This document shows positions 37,851-46,226 of a DNA stretch of 63,078 nt, in pieces; position 1 is the stretch's first letter; every line of letters starts with the position of its first letter. The stretch is from the NCBI RefSeq assembly GCF_004335085.1, contig NZ_RQRS01000030.1, forward strand, positions 1 to 63,078, written 5' to 3'. The notes beneath the pieces are model-generated. The model made no database searches, had not been told where the DNA came from, and saw only the letters and a list, made by a program, of their open reading frames with translations. The DNA comes from Pedobacter nototheniae (GTDB lineage: Bacteria > Bacteroidota > Bacteroidia > Sphingobacteriales > Sphingobacteriaceae). Position numbers and translations under genes: made by a program.

Positions 37851-38010
37851 ATGACTTGGTAACAGTCTCAATTGACTTGGTAACAGTCGCAATTGACTTG
37901 GTAACAGTCGCAATTGACCTGGTAACGGTTACAATTGACTTGGTAACGGTCGCAATTGACTTGGTAACAGTCGCAATTGACTTGGTAACGGTCGGCAATG
38001 ACTTGGTAAA
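37851..38010. repeat. 21 bp tandem array, block B (~7-8 copies)
   Basis: Same unit as block A, starts every 21 bases from 37853. The last two units and following repeat element copy 7 duplicate the end of block A plus copy 6, showing a segmental duplication of array plus element. Confidence 0.92.
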
Positions 38011-38012
38011 TT

Positions 38013-38088
38013 CAACTATTTGAGATGTTCCACAGGTCATCTCGAATTAAAGATAAAGACGGATTTGAAATCCAGAAGTATAAAGCCT
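38013..38088. repeat. Two-hairpin element, copy 7
   Basis: CAACTATTTGAGATG, CATCTCGAATTAA and GGATTTGAAATCC. Directly precedes the deaminase-like fragment. Confidence 0.88.
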
Positions 38089-38097
38089 AAAGAGGTA

Positions 38098-38276
38098 AAA
38101 ACATAGTAGTGCTCCATTTGCATATGCGGGAGCCGAAATAAAGGCTTCGAAGATTTCACCTAGTGATTTTGTAAGAAAAGGAAATATTGTGGTATCAAAT
38201 CAACTGATTAAGGGTAAAGGGAACTGTCCCTGTATGTAAAGAATGTCACACGTATTTGCATGGGAAAGCTAAATAA
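38098..38276 (+). pseudogene. Frameshifted deaminase-like toxin fragment
   Basis: One frame reads SAPFAYAGAEIKASKIS and DFVRKGNIVVSNQLIKGKG, then hits a stop at 38237. The neighbouring frame continues TVPVCKECHTYLHGKAK and stops at 38274. Joined by a one-base shift near 38220, this is the tail of a toxin with a Cys-x-x-Cys zinc pair as in nucleic acid deaminase tips. The upstream half is missing. A DUF4262-like gene follows after 6 nt. Confidence 0.6.
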
Positions 38277-38282
38277 ATAAAT

Positions 38283-38990
38283 ATGGAGAAAGATGAGTTT
38301 TTAAATATTATTAGAGCAAATATCGATGAAAACGATTATCATATAACGCTTGTTAACAGAGGACAGAATCCTGATTTTTCTTACTCTATAGGATTAACTG
38401 AAAAGATTGGATTTGAACTGATTATTGCAGGTGGAGGTAATTCAATAAAAGAGAATGAATTAATATTTAAGCACGTAAATCAATGGTTACAGCGTGGATC
38501 TACAATTGATTCTCAGTTTTTTTTATCTGATAATGATATTTACTATCTAGCGAATGTAGATCCATCTTGGAGTAAAAAACTTATGCTAGGTGTCTACGAT
38601 TATTATGATACAGATGAAATTGTAGCTTTTCAAATTATTCACGTAAATAAGACTCTTGATACACCTTGTATGTCGGAAGTGAGAATTTTAAATGATCCTA
38701 TTTGGAAATGGTTAGATATAGAATGGAATATAGAGGCACCTAAAAATTCTTATGTAATAACCGATATTTATGCTTTAAGAGGCAAAGCAATAACCGAACT
38801 CACTAGGTGGGAAGATCATGTATGGGAAATGTTTTCTGGACCGGGGCCAGATGTTAAGGAAGAAGACATAAAGATAGTTCCATTAGGAACAATATTGGGA
38901 ATTGATGATACACTACAACCTATAGTAAGTTTGCTTATTGGTGAAGGGCTATGGCGAGATAGCAAAGATTCAAGTTGGCAAAATTGGTGA
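38283..38990 (+). CDS. DUF4262-like protein, candidate immunity
   Basis: 235 residues, cytoplasmic, acidic. The N-terminal part YHITLVNRGQNPDFSYSIGL with FELIIAGGG fits DUF4262, a family often next to polymorphic toxins. It sits just behind the broken deaminase-like fragment, so it is probably the immunity partner that survived after the toxin decayed. Domain and role are inferred from recalled family features and context. Confidence 0.75.
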   Translation: MEKDEFLNIIRANIDENDYHITLVNRGQNPDFSYSIGLTEKIGFELIIAGGGNSIKENELIFKHVNQWLQRGSTIDSQFFLSDNDIYYLANVDPSWSKKLMLGVYDYYDTDEIVAFQIIHVNKTLDTPCMSEVRILNDPIWKWLDIEWNIEAPKNSYVITDIYALRGKAITELTRWEDHVWEMFSGPGPDVKEEDIKIVPLGTILGIDDTLQPIVSLLIGEGLWRDSKDSSWQNW

Positions 38991-39014
38991 CCCTCTGATG
39001 TTGTATATGAGTTT

Positions 39015-39033
39015 CAGTTATTCGAGATGTTCG
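39015..39033. repeat. Two-hairpin element, copy 8 (5' fragment)
   Basis: Only CAGTTATTCGAGATGTTCG remains, 24 nt after the DUF4262-like gene. Confidence 0.6.
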
Positions 39034-39051
39034 AACTGCCAATAAATCTAA

Positions 39052-39087
39052 TCAGCTATTCGAGATGTTAGCTTTCAGCGCATCTCA
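39052..39087. repeat. Two-hairpin element, copy 9 (diverged)
   Basis: CAGCTATTCGAGATG and GCATCTC are kept, the loop is changed and the rest is lost. After it, to 39216, nothing further was found. Confidence 0.6.
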
Positions 39088-39216
39088 CACTTCTTGGTAA
39101 TGCCTATTTTTGTTTTGTCAGGAATTTTATCGCTTTTTAATATCGCCTCTATTAACACTTTAAAAGCATTATCGGGATATTAGCAATCTGAGATGATTCA
39201 GCAACTCAATTACACC

Positions 39217-39264
39217 AAAAACAAAAGCGTCCTTTACACTACAGTAATAGACGCTTTTGTTTTT
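39217..39264 (-). terminator. Strong terminator downstream of transglutaminase-like gene
   Basis: 15 bp perfect arms, AAAAACAAAAGCGTC and GACGCTTTTGTTTTT, with an 18 nt loop; works on either strand. Ends 12 nt from the stop codon of the minus-strand gene. Confidence 0.85.
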
Positions 39265-39276
39265 ATAAAATATGCA

Positions 39277-40434
39277 TTAGGGGGTTGTCCAAAATAAAGC
39301 AGGATTATTCGTTTTGTAGTTGATAAACTTAACACCAGTTTTCTCATTACGTGCTTCATTTTTATGTGGTCCCTGTACCAAACCATCAAGCGGTAATAAT
39401 TCTACATAAGCAATTTCTTTTCCACTCTTCCAGGTTTCAGAATCATATTGACTGATAACGGGAACTTCCAAACGGTAAAGATTCTTTGCCATATATGTTT
39501 GTAGGTAATATTCTTTTGTTTGCAAAGCAGATCTATTCCAGTTTGCATCAGCATTTAATACAAGTGGTAAGCCCTTTATTAAACGTTCTCTTACCTCTTC
39601 AATACCTAAAAGACCACCTTTTTCATCCATCACGTAAGCATCAAAGGTAGGATCAATCCATATCCATTTTTTTAAATCCTTTATATAAACCATGTTTATT
39701 ACATGGCAATCATCAAAATAAGTTTCCTTTGGCATGCATGTAATGTATCTGGAGGTAATTCCCATTGATAAGTAACACTCGTTAAGCACCGTGGCAAGCA
39801 TTCTACAATTAACACCACGGTTTTCTTCTCTACACACCTTTATTAAGTCAATAGCATTTTTTAACGTTGGGTTATTACTACTTCCGTCATGTCTAATCAG
39901 GTTATGCACCCAATGTAAAAGGTTAAAAACCTTCGAAAGTTCATTACCCTTACCCGCGATAGAATCAAGTTTCAAATCTTTTCTAATTCGAACCAAATTT
40001 TCATCGTCTTTTGATTGATAAGTAAACACAGGAATTTCACGTTTATCAGTAGCATTATACTTACTGCCTTTCCGTAAAGTATCAATATATACAACAGGCT
40101 TTCTACTAGGCACTTTTTCATCGTATTTAATCTGCGTTCTGGCAGTATCCTTACCATTTACCAGGATAATAAAATTGTACTCCCCCACTTTTGGGTCTAC
40201 GTTAAATGAAATAGATTCCTGATCGGTGTAAAAGGTTACCTTTTTAGCACTAGTGGCATAAACATCTAATTTTTCTGTAGGAACTATGGACCATGCATTT
40301 TTACGCACGGGATAATCATCATCCTTTATGTCTACGCTGAGCGAGTTTGCTTTAATAATTCTAAGTTTCTGTTGTGAGAAAGACTTACTTGCAGAAAAAA
40401 GGAACAAGAGGATAAAAAAGAGTTTAGTTTTCAT
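39277..40434 (-). CDS. Secreted transglutaminase-like protein
   Basis: 385-residue exported protein with a signal peptide (FFILLFLFSASKSFSQ). The papain-like transglutaminase core lies in the second half: cysteine in NRGVNCRMLATVLNE, histidine in DDCHVINMVY, aspartate in WIWIDPTFDAY, the expected Cys-His-Asp order. The N-terminal third is beta-rich. It may be a peptidase or transglutaminase acting in the periplasm; relatives are seldom characterised. Single gene with a strong terminator. Confidence 0.88.
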   Translation of the reverse strand: MKTKLFFILLFLFSASKSFSQQKLRIIKANSLSVDIKDDDYPVRKNAWSIVPTEKLDVYATSAKKVTFYTDQESISFNVDPKVGEYNFIILVNGKDTARTQIKYDEKVPSRKPVVYIDTLRKGSKYNATDKREIPVFTYQSKDDENLVRIRKDLKLDSIAGKGNELSKVFNLLHWVHNLIRHDGSSNNPTLKNAIDLIKVCREENRGVNCRMLATVLNECYLSMGITSRYITCMPKETYFDDCHVINMVYIKDLKKWIWIDPTFDAYVMDEKGGLLGIEEVRERLIKGLPLVLNADANWNRSALQTKEYYLQTYMAKNLYRLEVPVISQYDSETWKSGKEIAYVELLPLDGLVQGPHKNEARNEKTGVKFINYKTNNPALFWTTP

Positions 40435-40685
40435 GTCAATAATAATGTTTTAAGTTTTGTTTGATAGGAAGACGATAAAAGAAAAGAAAATGTTGCAAGC
40501 AGAAATCAAAAAATTCTTTTATTAAATTTTCTAAATAATATCGAACTCTGAAAACCTTTGAGAAACATTAGTATCACCATTTAATAATCTGTATCTACAG
40601 ATCTGAAATAAATTCATTTTAGCGCAAATAAAACACTGGTAATCCGTTTTTTGATGTTATATTGGTTATAATCATTTCTTCAACT

Positions 40686-41981
40686 ATGGTAGTAAAACGA
40701 AGCTCCAGATTTCGTCTTAGAAAAATAAAAAAATTCTTAAGCCTTTTAGGTCCGGGTTTAACCACAGGTGCAGCAGATGACGATCCTTCTGGAATTGCCA
40801 CTTATTCTCAAACAGGAGCTCAATTTGGTTATGGACAATTATGGACGGCCCTTTATATGCTCCCTTTTATGACAGCCGTACAAGAAGCTTGCGCCAGAAT
40901 TGGCTTGGTTACTGGTAAAGGTATAGCCGCTGTAGTAAAAGAACATTATAACCGTAAAATACTTTATGCTGTTGTAGGTATTGTTGTAGTAGCAAACACC
41001 ATAAATATTGGTGCAGATATTGGCGCTATGGCAGCAGCAGCACAACTTTTAGTTCCTGTACACTTTGTAGTGCTTACGCTTCTTTTTGCTGTCGGAATAT
41101 TGTTACTGGAAATATTTACCAGTTATAAAATCTATTCACGTATATTAAAATGGCTCGCCCTTGCCCTACTCGCCTATCCAATTACCGCATTTATTATCGA
41201 TCAACCCTGGCAAACCGTTTTACGGGCTACCGTTATTCCACATTTCGAATTTTCATTTAGCTTTCTATTTATTATAACAGGTGTATTTGGAACAACAATT
41301 ACGCCTTACATGTTTTTTTGGCAAGCATCTCAAGAGGTAGAAGAAGAAAAAATTAAAGGTTTGGTTCGCAATGGGAAACCTAGAATTGGCTGGCCCCACA
41401 TTAGAGCAATGCGAAAAGACAATAATATTGGAATGATTATTTCGGAGTTTACCACCTGGTGTATTCTGCTCGTTGGTGCCACCGTTTTGCATAATAGTGG
41501 CGTTACAGATGTTAAAAGCGCTGCAGATGCCGCAAAAGCACTAGAACCATTAGTACACTCCTTCCCTGATTCTGGCCTTTTAGCTAAAGTAATATTCTCC
41601 GTCGGCGTTATTGGATTAGGTCTTTTAGCAGTTCCTGTATTATCTGCTTCTGCAGCCTATGCCGTTGCTGAAGCTTTTGATTGGGATGCCAGCTTTAACC
41701 TTAAATTTAAAAAAGCACACGGTTTTTATACCGTTATTATTATTTCTACTCTTATAGGCCTTACCATTAACTTTTTAGGAATCGATCCGGTTAAAGCACT
41801 CGTTTACACCGCCGTATTAAATGGTGTAGCGGCAGTACCATTATTATTTCTTATTGTAAGAATATCTGCCAGCGAAAAAATTATGGGTGAATTTAAAAGC
41901 GGATGGCTTTCTAAAAGTTTATTATGGGCAACATTTGTTGTTATGGGTGCAGCGGCCGTGGCTTTATTTTTTACAATATAA
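40686..41981 (+). CDS. Nramp-related metal transporter, non-canonical metal site
   Basis: 431-residue inner membrane protein with 11 or so hydrophobic helices. The start is at ATG 40686 (MVVKRSSRFRLRKIKKF); a TTG 24 nt earlier is less likely. The helix 1 motif, normally DPGN in Mn/Fe transporters, reads DDDPSGIATYSQTG. The helix 6 motif, normally MPH, reads TPYMFFWQASQEVEEE. Two of the residues that contact transition metals are thus replaced, as in divergent Nramp clades with other ions (some carry Mg). The substrate should not be assumed to be Mn or Fe. No metal regulator or riboswitch was seen upstream. Confidence 0.88.
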   Translation: MVVKRSSRFRLRKIKKFLSLLGPGLTTGAADDDPSGIATYSQTGAQFGYGQLWTALYMLPFMTAVQEACARIGLVTGKGIAAVVKEHYNRKILYAVVGIVVVANTINIGADIGAMAAAAQLLVPVHFVVLTLLFAVGILLLEIFTSYKIYSRILKWLALALLAYPITAFIIDQPWQTVLRATVIPHFEFSFSFLFIITGVFGTTITPYMFFWQASQEVEEEKIKGLVRNGKPRIGWPHIRAMRKDNNIGMIISEFTTWCILLVGATVLHNSGVTDVKSAADAAKALEPLVHSFPDSGLLAKVIFSVGVIGLGLLAVPVLSASAAYAVAEAFDWDASFNLKFKKAHGFYTVIIISTLIGLTINFLGIDPVKALVYTAVLNGVAAVPLLFLIVRISASEKIMGEFKSGWLSKSLLWATFVVMGAAAVALFFTI

Positions 41982-42059
41982 AATCAGTGACAAAGCAATT
42001 GTTAGTCGTGTAAATAAATTTATAATATATATTTGACTAGAATCTTGTAACAAAAAATC

Positions 42060-42971
42060 ATGAAAGCACTGGTCATTTCAGGTGGTGGAAGCAAAGGCGC
42101 TTTTGCTGGCGGAGTAGCAGAATACCTCATCAATTACAATCATAAAAGTTATGATCTTTTTGTAGGCACTTCAACCGGAAGCCTCCTCATTCCATTTTTA
42201 GCCATTGGTGATATTGAACGCATAAAAAAGCTATACACAACTATTGCCCAATCGGATATATTTACCGTTTGCCCTTTTGTTGTGAAATATAAAAATGGAA
42301 AGCTAAAATTGCGCATGAACCATTTTGGAATAATAATGCAGTTTTTTAGACGGCAAAAAACCCTTGGAGATAGCAGTAATTTAAGAAAGCTAATTCATGA
42401 TAATTTTACTAAAAAAGACTTTGAGCAAATTAAAATTTTAAAAAAAGAAGTCGTTGTAACCGTTGCCAACCTCACTACTCAAGTTATAGAGTATAAATCA
42501 TCAAATGATTACGGTTACGAAGATTTTTGCGATTGGATGTGGGCATCCTGTAATTTGGCTCCTTTAATGAGTTTATACCAAAAAGATGGCTTTGATTATG
42601 CCGACGGTGGTTTTGGGAATCTAATCCCGGTACAAGAAGCCATAATTAAGGGCGCCACAGAAATTGATACCATTGTTTTACGACAAGAGAAGGCAGAATA
42701 CAACAATCCACCGCTACAAAATGCCATTGAAGTTTTTGCCCGCACCAGCGATTTTATGCTTAATCAAATTGCTAATGACGATCTGATTATCTCTAAACTG
42801 GAAACCGCCAGTAAAAATGTTAAAATTAGCTTTTACTTCGCAAATCGACTCCTTACCACTCATTCATTTATTTTCAATAAACAAGAAATGGCTACTTGGT
42901 GGCAGGAAGGCTATGAACTTTTTCAACAAAAAGAATGTAAAACCCATTTTCTTGAAGTAAAACCAGCCTAA
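42060..42971 (+). CDS. Patatin-like phospholipase
   Basis: 303-residue cytoplasmic or membrane-associated lipid acyl hydrolase. The oxyanion hole glycine loop is GGGSKGAFAGG, the nucleophile serine is in GTSTGS, and the dyad aspartate is in YADGGFGN. All three are intact, so it should be active. It lies 78 nt after the Nramp gene on the same strand. Substrates unknown. Confidence 0.92.
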   Translation: MKALVISGGGSKGAFAGGVAEYLINYNHKSYDLFVGTSTGSLLIPFLAIGDIERIKKLYTTIAQSDIFTVCPFVVKYKNGKLKLRMNHFGIIMQFFRRQKTLGDSSNLRKLIHDNFTKKDFEQIKILKKEVVVTVANLTTQVIEYKSSNDYGYEDFCDWMWASCNLAPLMSLYQKDGFDYADGGFGNLIPVQEAIIKGATEIDTIVLRQEKAEYNNPPLQNAIEVFARTSDFMLNQIANDDLIISKLETASKNVKISFYFANRLLTTHSFIFNKQEMATWWQEGYELFQQKECKTHFLEVKPA

Positions 42972-43087
42972 GTATATCGCAGTGCAAGTAATTTAATTAA
43001 CGTTTAATTTTTATTTGAAATTTAAGTCCCTATAAATTAGACAGTATGAATAAAAGCCAGCTGTTTTATTAAATATTTTTTATTTTA

Positions 43088-43120
43088 TTTTTGAATCTGT
43101 AATTTATATTTCTATATTTG
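43088..43120 (+). promoter_or_regulatory. tRNA promoter (second copy)
   Basis: TTTTTG, 19 nt spacer, TATATTTG: a good Bacteroidota promoter, 40 nt before tRNA-Gly. The -7 box is the same as before the first pair. Confidence 0.7.
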
Positions 43121-43160
43121 CAACCCCAAAGGAAACAAGCTTTATTCATTTAAAGCACCT

Positions 43161-43233
<73 letters not shown>

Positions 43234-43299
43234 CTAAAAGTTTTTCTTAATTGAAAGCTTTTAATTGGTCACCTTCCGAATAAAATCGGAACAAAGCCT

Positions 43300-43384
43300 G
43301 CTCGGGTGGTGGAACTGGTAGACACGCAGGACTTAAAATCCTGTGCACCTAAAATGCGTGCGGGTTCGATTCCCGCCCCGAGTA
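43300..43384 (+). tRNA. tRNA-Leu (anticodon TAA), second copy
   Basis: Identical over 85 nt to 25884-25968. The spacer to tRNA-Gly is longer and diverged compared with the first pair. Confidence 0.97.
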
Positions 43385-43401
43385 CTTACAAAAATCGAAC
43401 T

Positions 43402-43432
43402 AAAAGCCTTGATAAAAATCAAGGCTTTTTTT
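43402..43432 (+). terminator. Terminator after second tRNA pair
   Basis: Arms AAAAGCCTTGAT and ATCAAGGCTTTT, then T; matches the terminator at 25988. Confidence 0.85.
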
Positions 43433-43535
43433 ATGCCCTCCATCCTACTATATTGCAATTAAACAGGATTTATAAATTTAGTTTTCACTCTACAAGTATC
43501 TATCCTTAGAAATAAAAGGTATCTTCACCGAAATT

Positions 43536-43856
43536 ATGGGTTACGCAAAAGAAAGAGGGAAACTGGAAAAGTTATCCGAAAATATTAGTGGTTTAGAACT
43601 TTACAATGAAAAAAGTTTAGCCATTTTAAATGATAGTTATGAAAAATATTCTCACTCCGTTAGAATATTAAAAAATAAAGTGCCCGATTTATTTGGTTCA
43701 CTTTACGAAAATGAATTACAAGACATTAAAAAAGGCAGAAAACTATTAAAAGAAAGTGAAACAGATGAATTACGTCAACAAAACTTTCTTCAATACAAAA
43801 GTTTAGTACAGGTTGCTTTAGAAAAAACCATTCAGGTAACAAAAGATTCTCAATAA
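43536..43856 (+). CDS. Hypothetical helical protein
   Basis: 106 residues, charged and almost wholly alpha-helical (LEKLSENISGLELYNEK; YENELQDIKKGRKLLKESE), no signal peptide or membrane helix. No family recognised. It lies after the tRNAs and shares a two-way terminator with the M3 peptidase gene. Confidence 0.7.
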   Translation: MGYAKERGKLEKLSENISGLELYNEKSLAILNDSYEKYSHSVRILKNKVPDLFGSLYENELQDIKKGRKLLKESETDELRQQNFLQYKSLVQVALEKTIQVTKDSQ

Positions 43857-43874
43857 GATTATACTACCAAAATA

Positions 43875-43907
43875 AAAAGCCATTCATAAATAAAATGAAT
43901 GGCTTTT
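43875..43907. terminator. Bidirectional terminator between converging genes
   Basis: 13 bp arms AAAAGCCATTCAT and ATGAATGGCTTTT with a 7 nt loop, centred between the hypothetical gene and the M3 peptidase gene. Confidence 0.85.
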
Positions 43908-43927
43908 CTGTTAAATAAGGATGATAG

Positions 43928-45946
43928 TTACAACAATCCACGTTTTTTAAGCATTGGCTTAATATCAGGTGTATGACCACGGAAATTATAAAACATTTTG
44001 CCTAAATCTTCCGTATTTCCCTTTGATAAAATCAAATCACGGAAACGCTGTCCATTTGCTCTGTTCAAACCACCGTTTTCTTCAAACCAAGAGTAAGCAT
44101 CATTCTCCAACATTGATGTCCAGCTGTAAGCATAATAACCTGCGGCATAACCGTTGCTCCAAATGTGCAGAAAATAGCTAGATCGGTAACGTGGCGGCAC
44201 ATAAGATAAATCTAAATGTGTTTTCTTTAATGCATCAGCTTCAAATTTATCCACATCTTGCAAAGGTGCATTGGGTGGTAGCGTATGCCATTGCAAATCT
44301 AATTCTGAAGCAGCCAAAGCCTCTGTAAAAGCATATCCTTCATTAAAAGAACTTGCTTTCTTAATTTTATCCAAAAGCGTTTGCGGCATTACTGCGCCTG
44401 TTTGGTAATGTACAGCGTAGTTCTTCAACACTTTAGGGTCAGATGCCCAATGCTCATTAAACTGAGATGGAAATTCTACATAATCCCTTGCTACGTTAGT
44501 GCCGGATAAACTGGGAAATTTCTGATTGGCAAAAAGGCCATGTAAGCCGTGGCCAAACTCATGAAACATGGTCGTAACATCATCAAAGCTAATTAATGCT
44601 GGCTGGCCCTTTTCAGGTTTATCAAAATTGCAAACGTTATAAATTACGGGTTTCGTTCCAAATAATTTAGATTGTGTTACTAAATTATCCATCCAGGCAC
44701 CGCCATCTTTATTATCTCTTTTAAAGTAATCGCAATAAAATAATCCAATCTGACTGCCATCTTTATCAAAAACATCAAATACTCTAACATCTTCTTGGTA
44801 AACAGGTAAATCCTTACGCTCTTTAAATGTTAATCCATAAAGCTGATTTGCGGCATAAAACACACCATTGGTTAACACTTTATTCAATTCGAAATAAGGT
44901 TTTACTTCATTTTCATCTAAATTATACTTTGCCTTACGTACTTGCTCTGCATAAAAGTTCCAATCCCAAGGTTCAACTTTAAACCCACCCTTTTGCTGAT
45001 CGATTACAGCTTGAATATCTGCTGCTTCACCTTTGGCTTTTGCCGTTGCAGCAGGTACAATTTTGCTAAAAAAGGCTTCAACAGCTTCTGGTGTTTTAGC
45101 CATTTGATTTTGAAGTTTCCATGCTGCATAATTTTTAAAACCTAAAAGCTGGGCTTGTGAAGCTCGTATTTGGGCAATTCTTGAAATAACTTTACGGGTA
45201 TCATTTGCATCACCTTTCTCTGCACGGTTCCATGAAGATTCGAAAAGTTTTTGACGAGCCACTCGATCGCCCATCGTTTGTAATTCGGGTTGTTGTGTTG
45301 TATTTCTTAAACCTTTGCCTGCCGCCTGTAATTGAGCGGTAAACTTTGCGCTTAAGGATGCTTCTTCTTTATTTAACTCTTTTAGTTTCTCTTTGTCGGC
45401 ATCAGATAATTTTGCACCTGCTAATTCAAATTTTTGATAGTAATATTCAAGTAATCGTTCTGCTTCTGCATCTAACTTAAGGTCAGCACGTTTTTGATAA
45501 ATTGCTTCAACTCTTTTAAACAGTTTTGTATTTAAATAAATTGCATCACTATTAGCCGTTAACTTGGGCGCTTCTTCTTCCTTTAATTTCTGTAATTCGG
45601 GATTTGTATTTGCGCCCGTTAGCAATGTAAACACCATATTTACACGGCTTAAAAGCTGACCGCTTTTTTCAATTTCAACAATTGTATTTTCAAATGTTGG
45701 TGCTTCGGTGTTATCTGCAATTTTATTAATTTCTTCCATTTGTTGCTTCATTCCTTCTTCTAATGCAGGTTTAAAATCTGCATTTTTAATTTTATCGAAT
45801 GCAGGCGCATGGAAGGGCAGCTTACTTTCTGCATAAAATGGATTGGAGGTTGAAAATGATTGCGCACTTTCGCTTCCGTTTTTACTATTACAAGCGCTCA
45901 TTATTGCTAGCAAAGCTAACATGGGCATATAGGGTTTCTTTTTCAT
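43928..45946 (-). CDS. M3 family metallopeptidase (peptidyl-dipeptidase Dcp-like), lipoprotein
   Basis: 672-residue zinc peptidase that removes dipeptides from the C-terminus of oligopeptides. The zinc site is FHEFGHGLHGLF at about residue 465, with the third ligand glutamate expected ~25 residues later. The N-terminus MLALLAIMSACNSKNG is a lipoprotein signal, so the enzyme is held in a membrane facing the periplasm, as is common for Bacteroidota Dcp. Length matches Dcp. Single gene. Confidence 0.93.
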   Translation of the reverse strand: MKKKPYMPMLALLAIMSACNSKNGSESAQSFSTSNPFYAESKLPFHAPAFDKIKNADFKPALEEGMKQQMEEINKIADNTEAPTFENTIVEIEKSGQLLSRVNMVFTLLTGANTNPELQKLKEEEAPKLTANSDAIYLNTKLFKRVEAIYQKRADLKLDAEAERLLEYYYQKFELAGAKLSDADKEKLKELNKEEASLSAKFTAQLQAAGKGLRNTTQQPELQTMGDRVARQKLFESSWNRAEKGDANDTRKVISRIAQIRASQAQLLGFKNYAAWKLQNQMAKTPEAVEAFFSKIVPAATAKAKGEAADIQAVIDQQKGGFKVEPWDWNFYAEQVRKAKYNLDENEVKPYFELNKVLTNGVFYAANQLYGLTFKERKDLPVYQEDVRVFDVFDKDGSQIGLFYCDYFKRDNKDGGAWMDNLVTQSKLFGTKPVIYNVCNFDKPEKGQPALISFDDVTTMFHEFGHGLHGLFANQKFPSLSGTNVARDYVEFPSQFNEHWASDPKVLKNYAVHYQTGAVMPQTLLDKIKKASSFNEGYAFTEALAASELDLQWHTLPPNAPLQDVDKFEADALKKTHLDLSYVPPRYRSSYFLHIWSNGYAAGYYAYSWTSMLENDAYSWFEENGGLNRANGQRFRDLILSKGNTEDLGKMFYNFRGHTPDIKPMLKKRGLL

Positions 45947-46226
45947 TGTTGCTGATTGATTTTAATACTTTTAAAATAATAACATCTATTTATAGCCATT
46001 TTCGTTGGTTTTAATACGGCTCGAAGATGATGATTTCATGAATTAATAGTTTGGCATAGAATAAATGTAGGTAATTATGACAAATAATTAATATTTAGCA
46101 CAATTATCATCCTAAAATCATCCTAACGTAACATTTCTGCATTATTTGATTTTCATAATTATTGATTTGAACTGAATACTTTGCTTCTACCTTGTTATAA
46201 TAAATTTGCCGTGTAATTTTCACACT

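Noticed and set aside
37420..38010. CRISPR array
   Set aside because: Units of 21 bp are joined directly with no unique spacers, and there are no cas genes.
40435..40685. Metal riboswitch ahead of the Nramp-related gene
   Set aside because: No conserved riboswitch core or terminator was visible in the 250 nt between the divergent starts.
43306..43509. 67-residue reading frame over tRNA-Leu
   Set aside because: It runs through the tRNA-Leu gene and its terminator.
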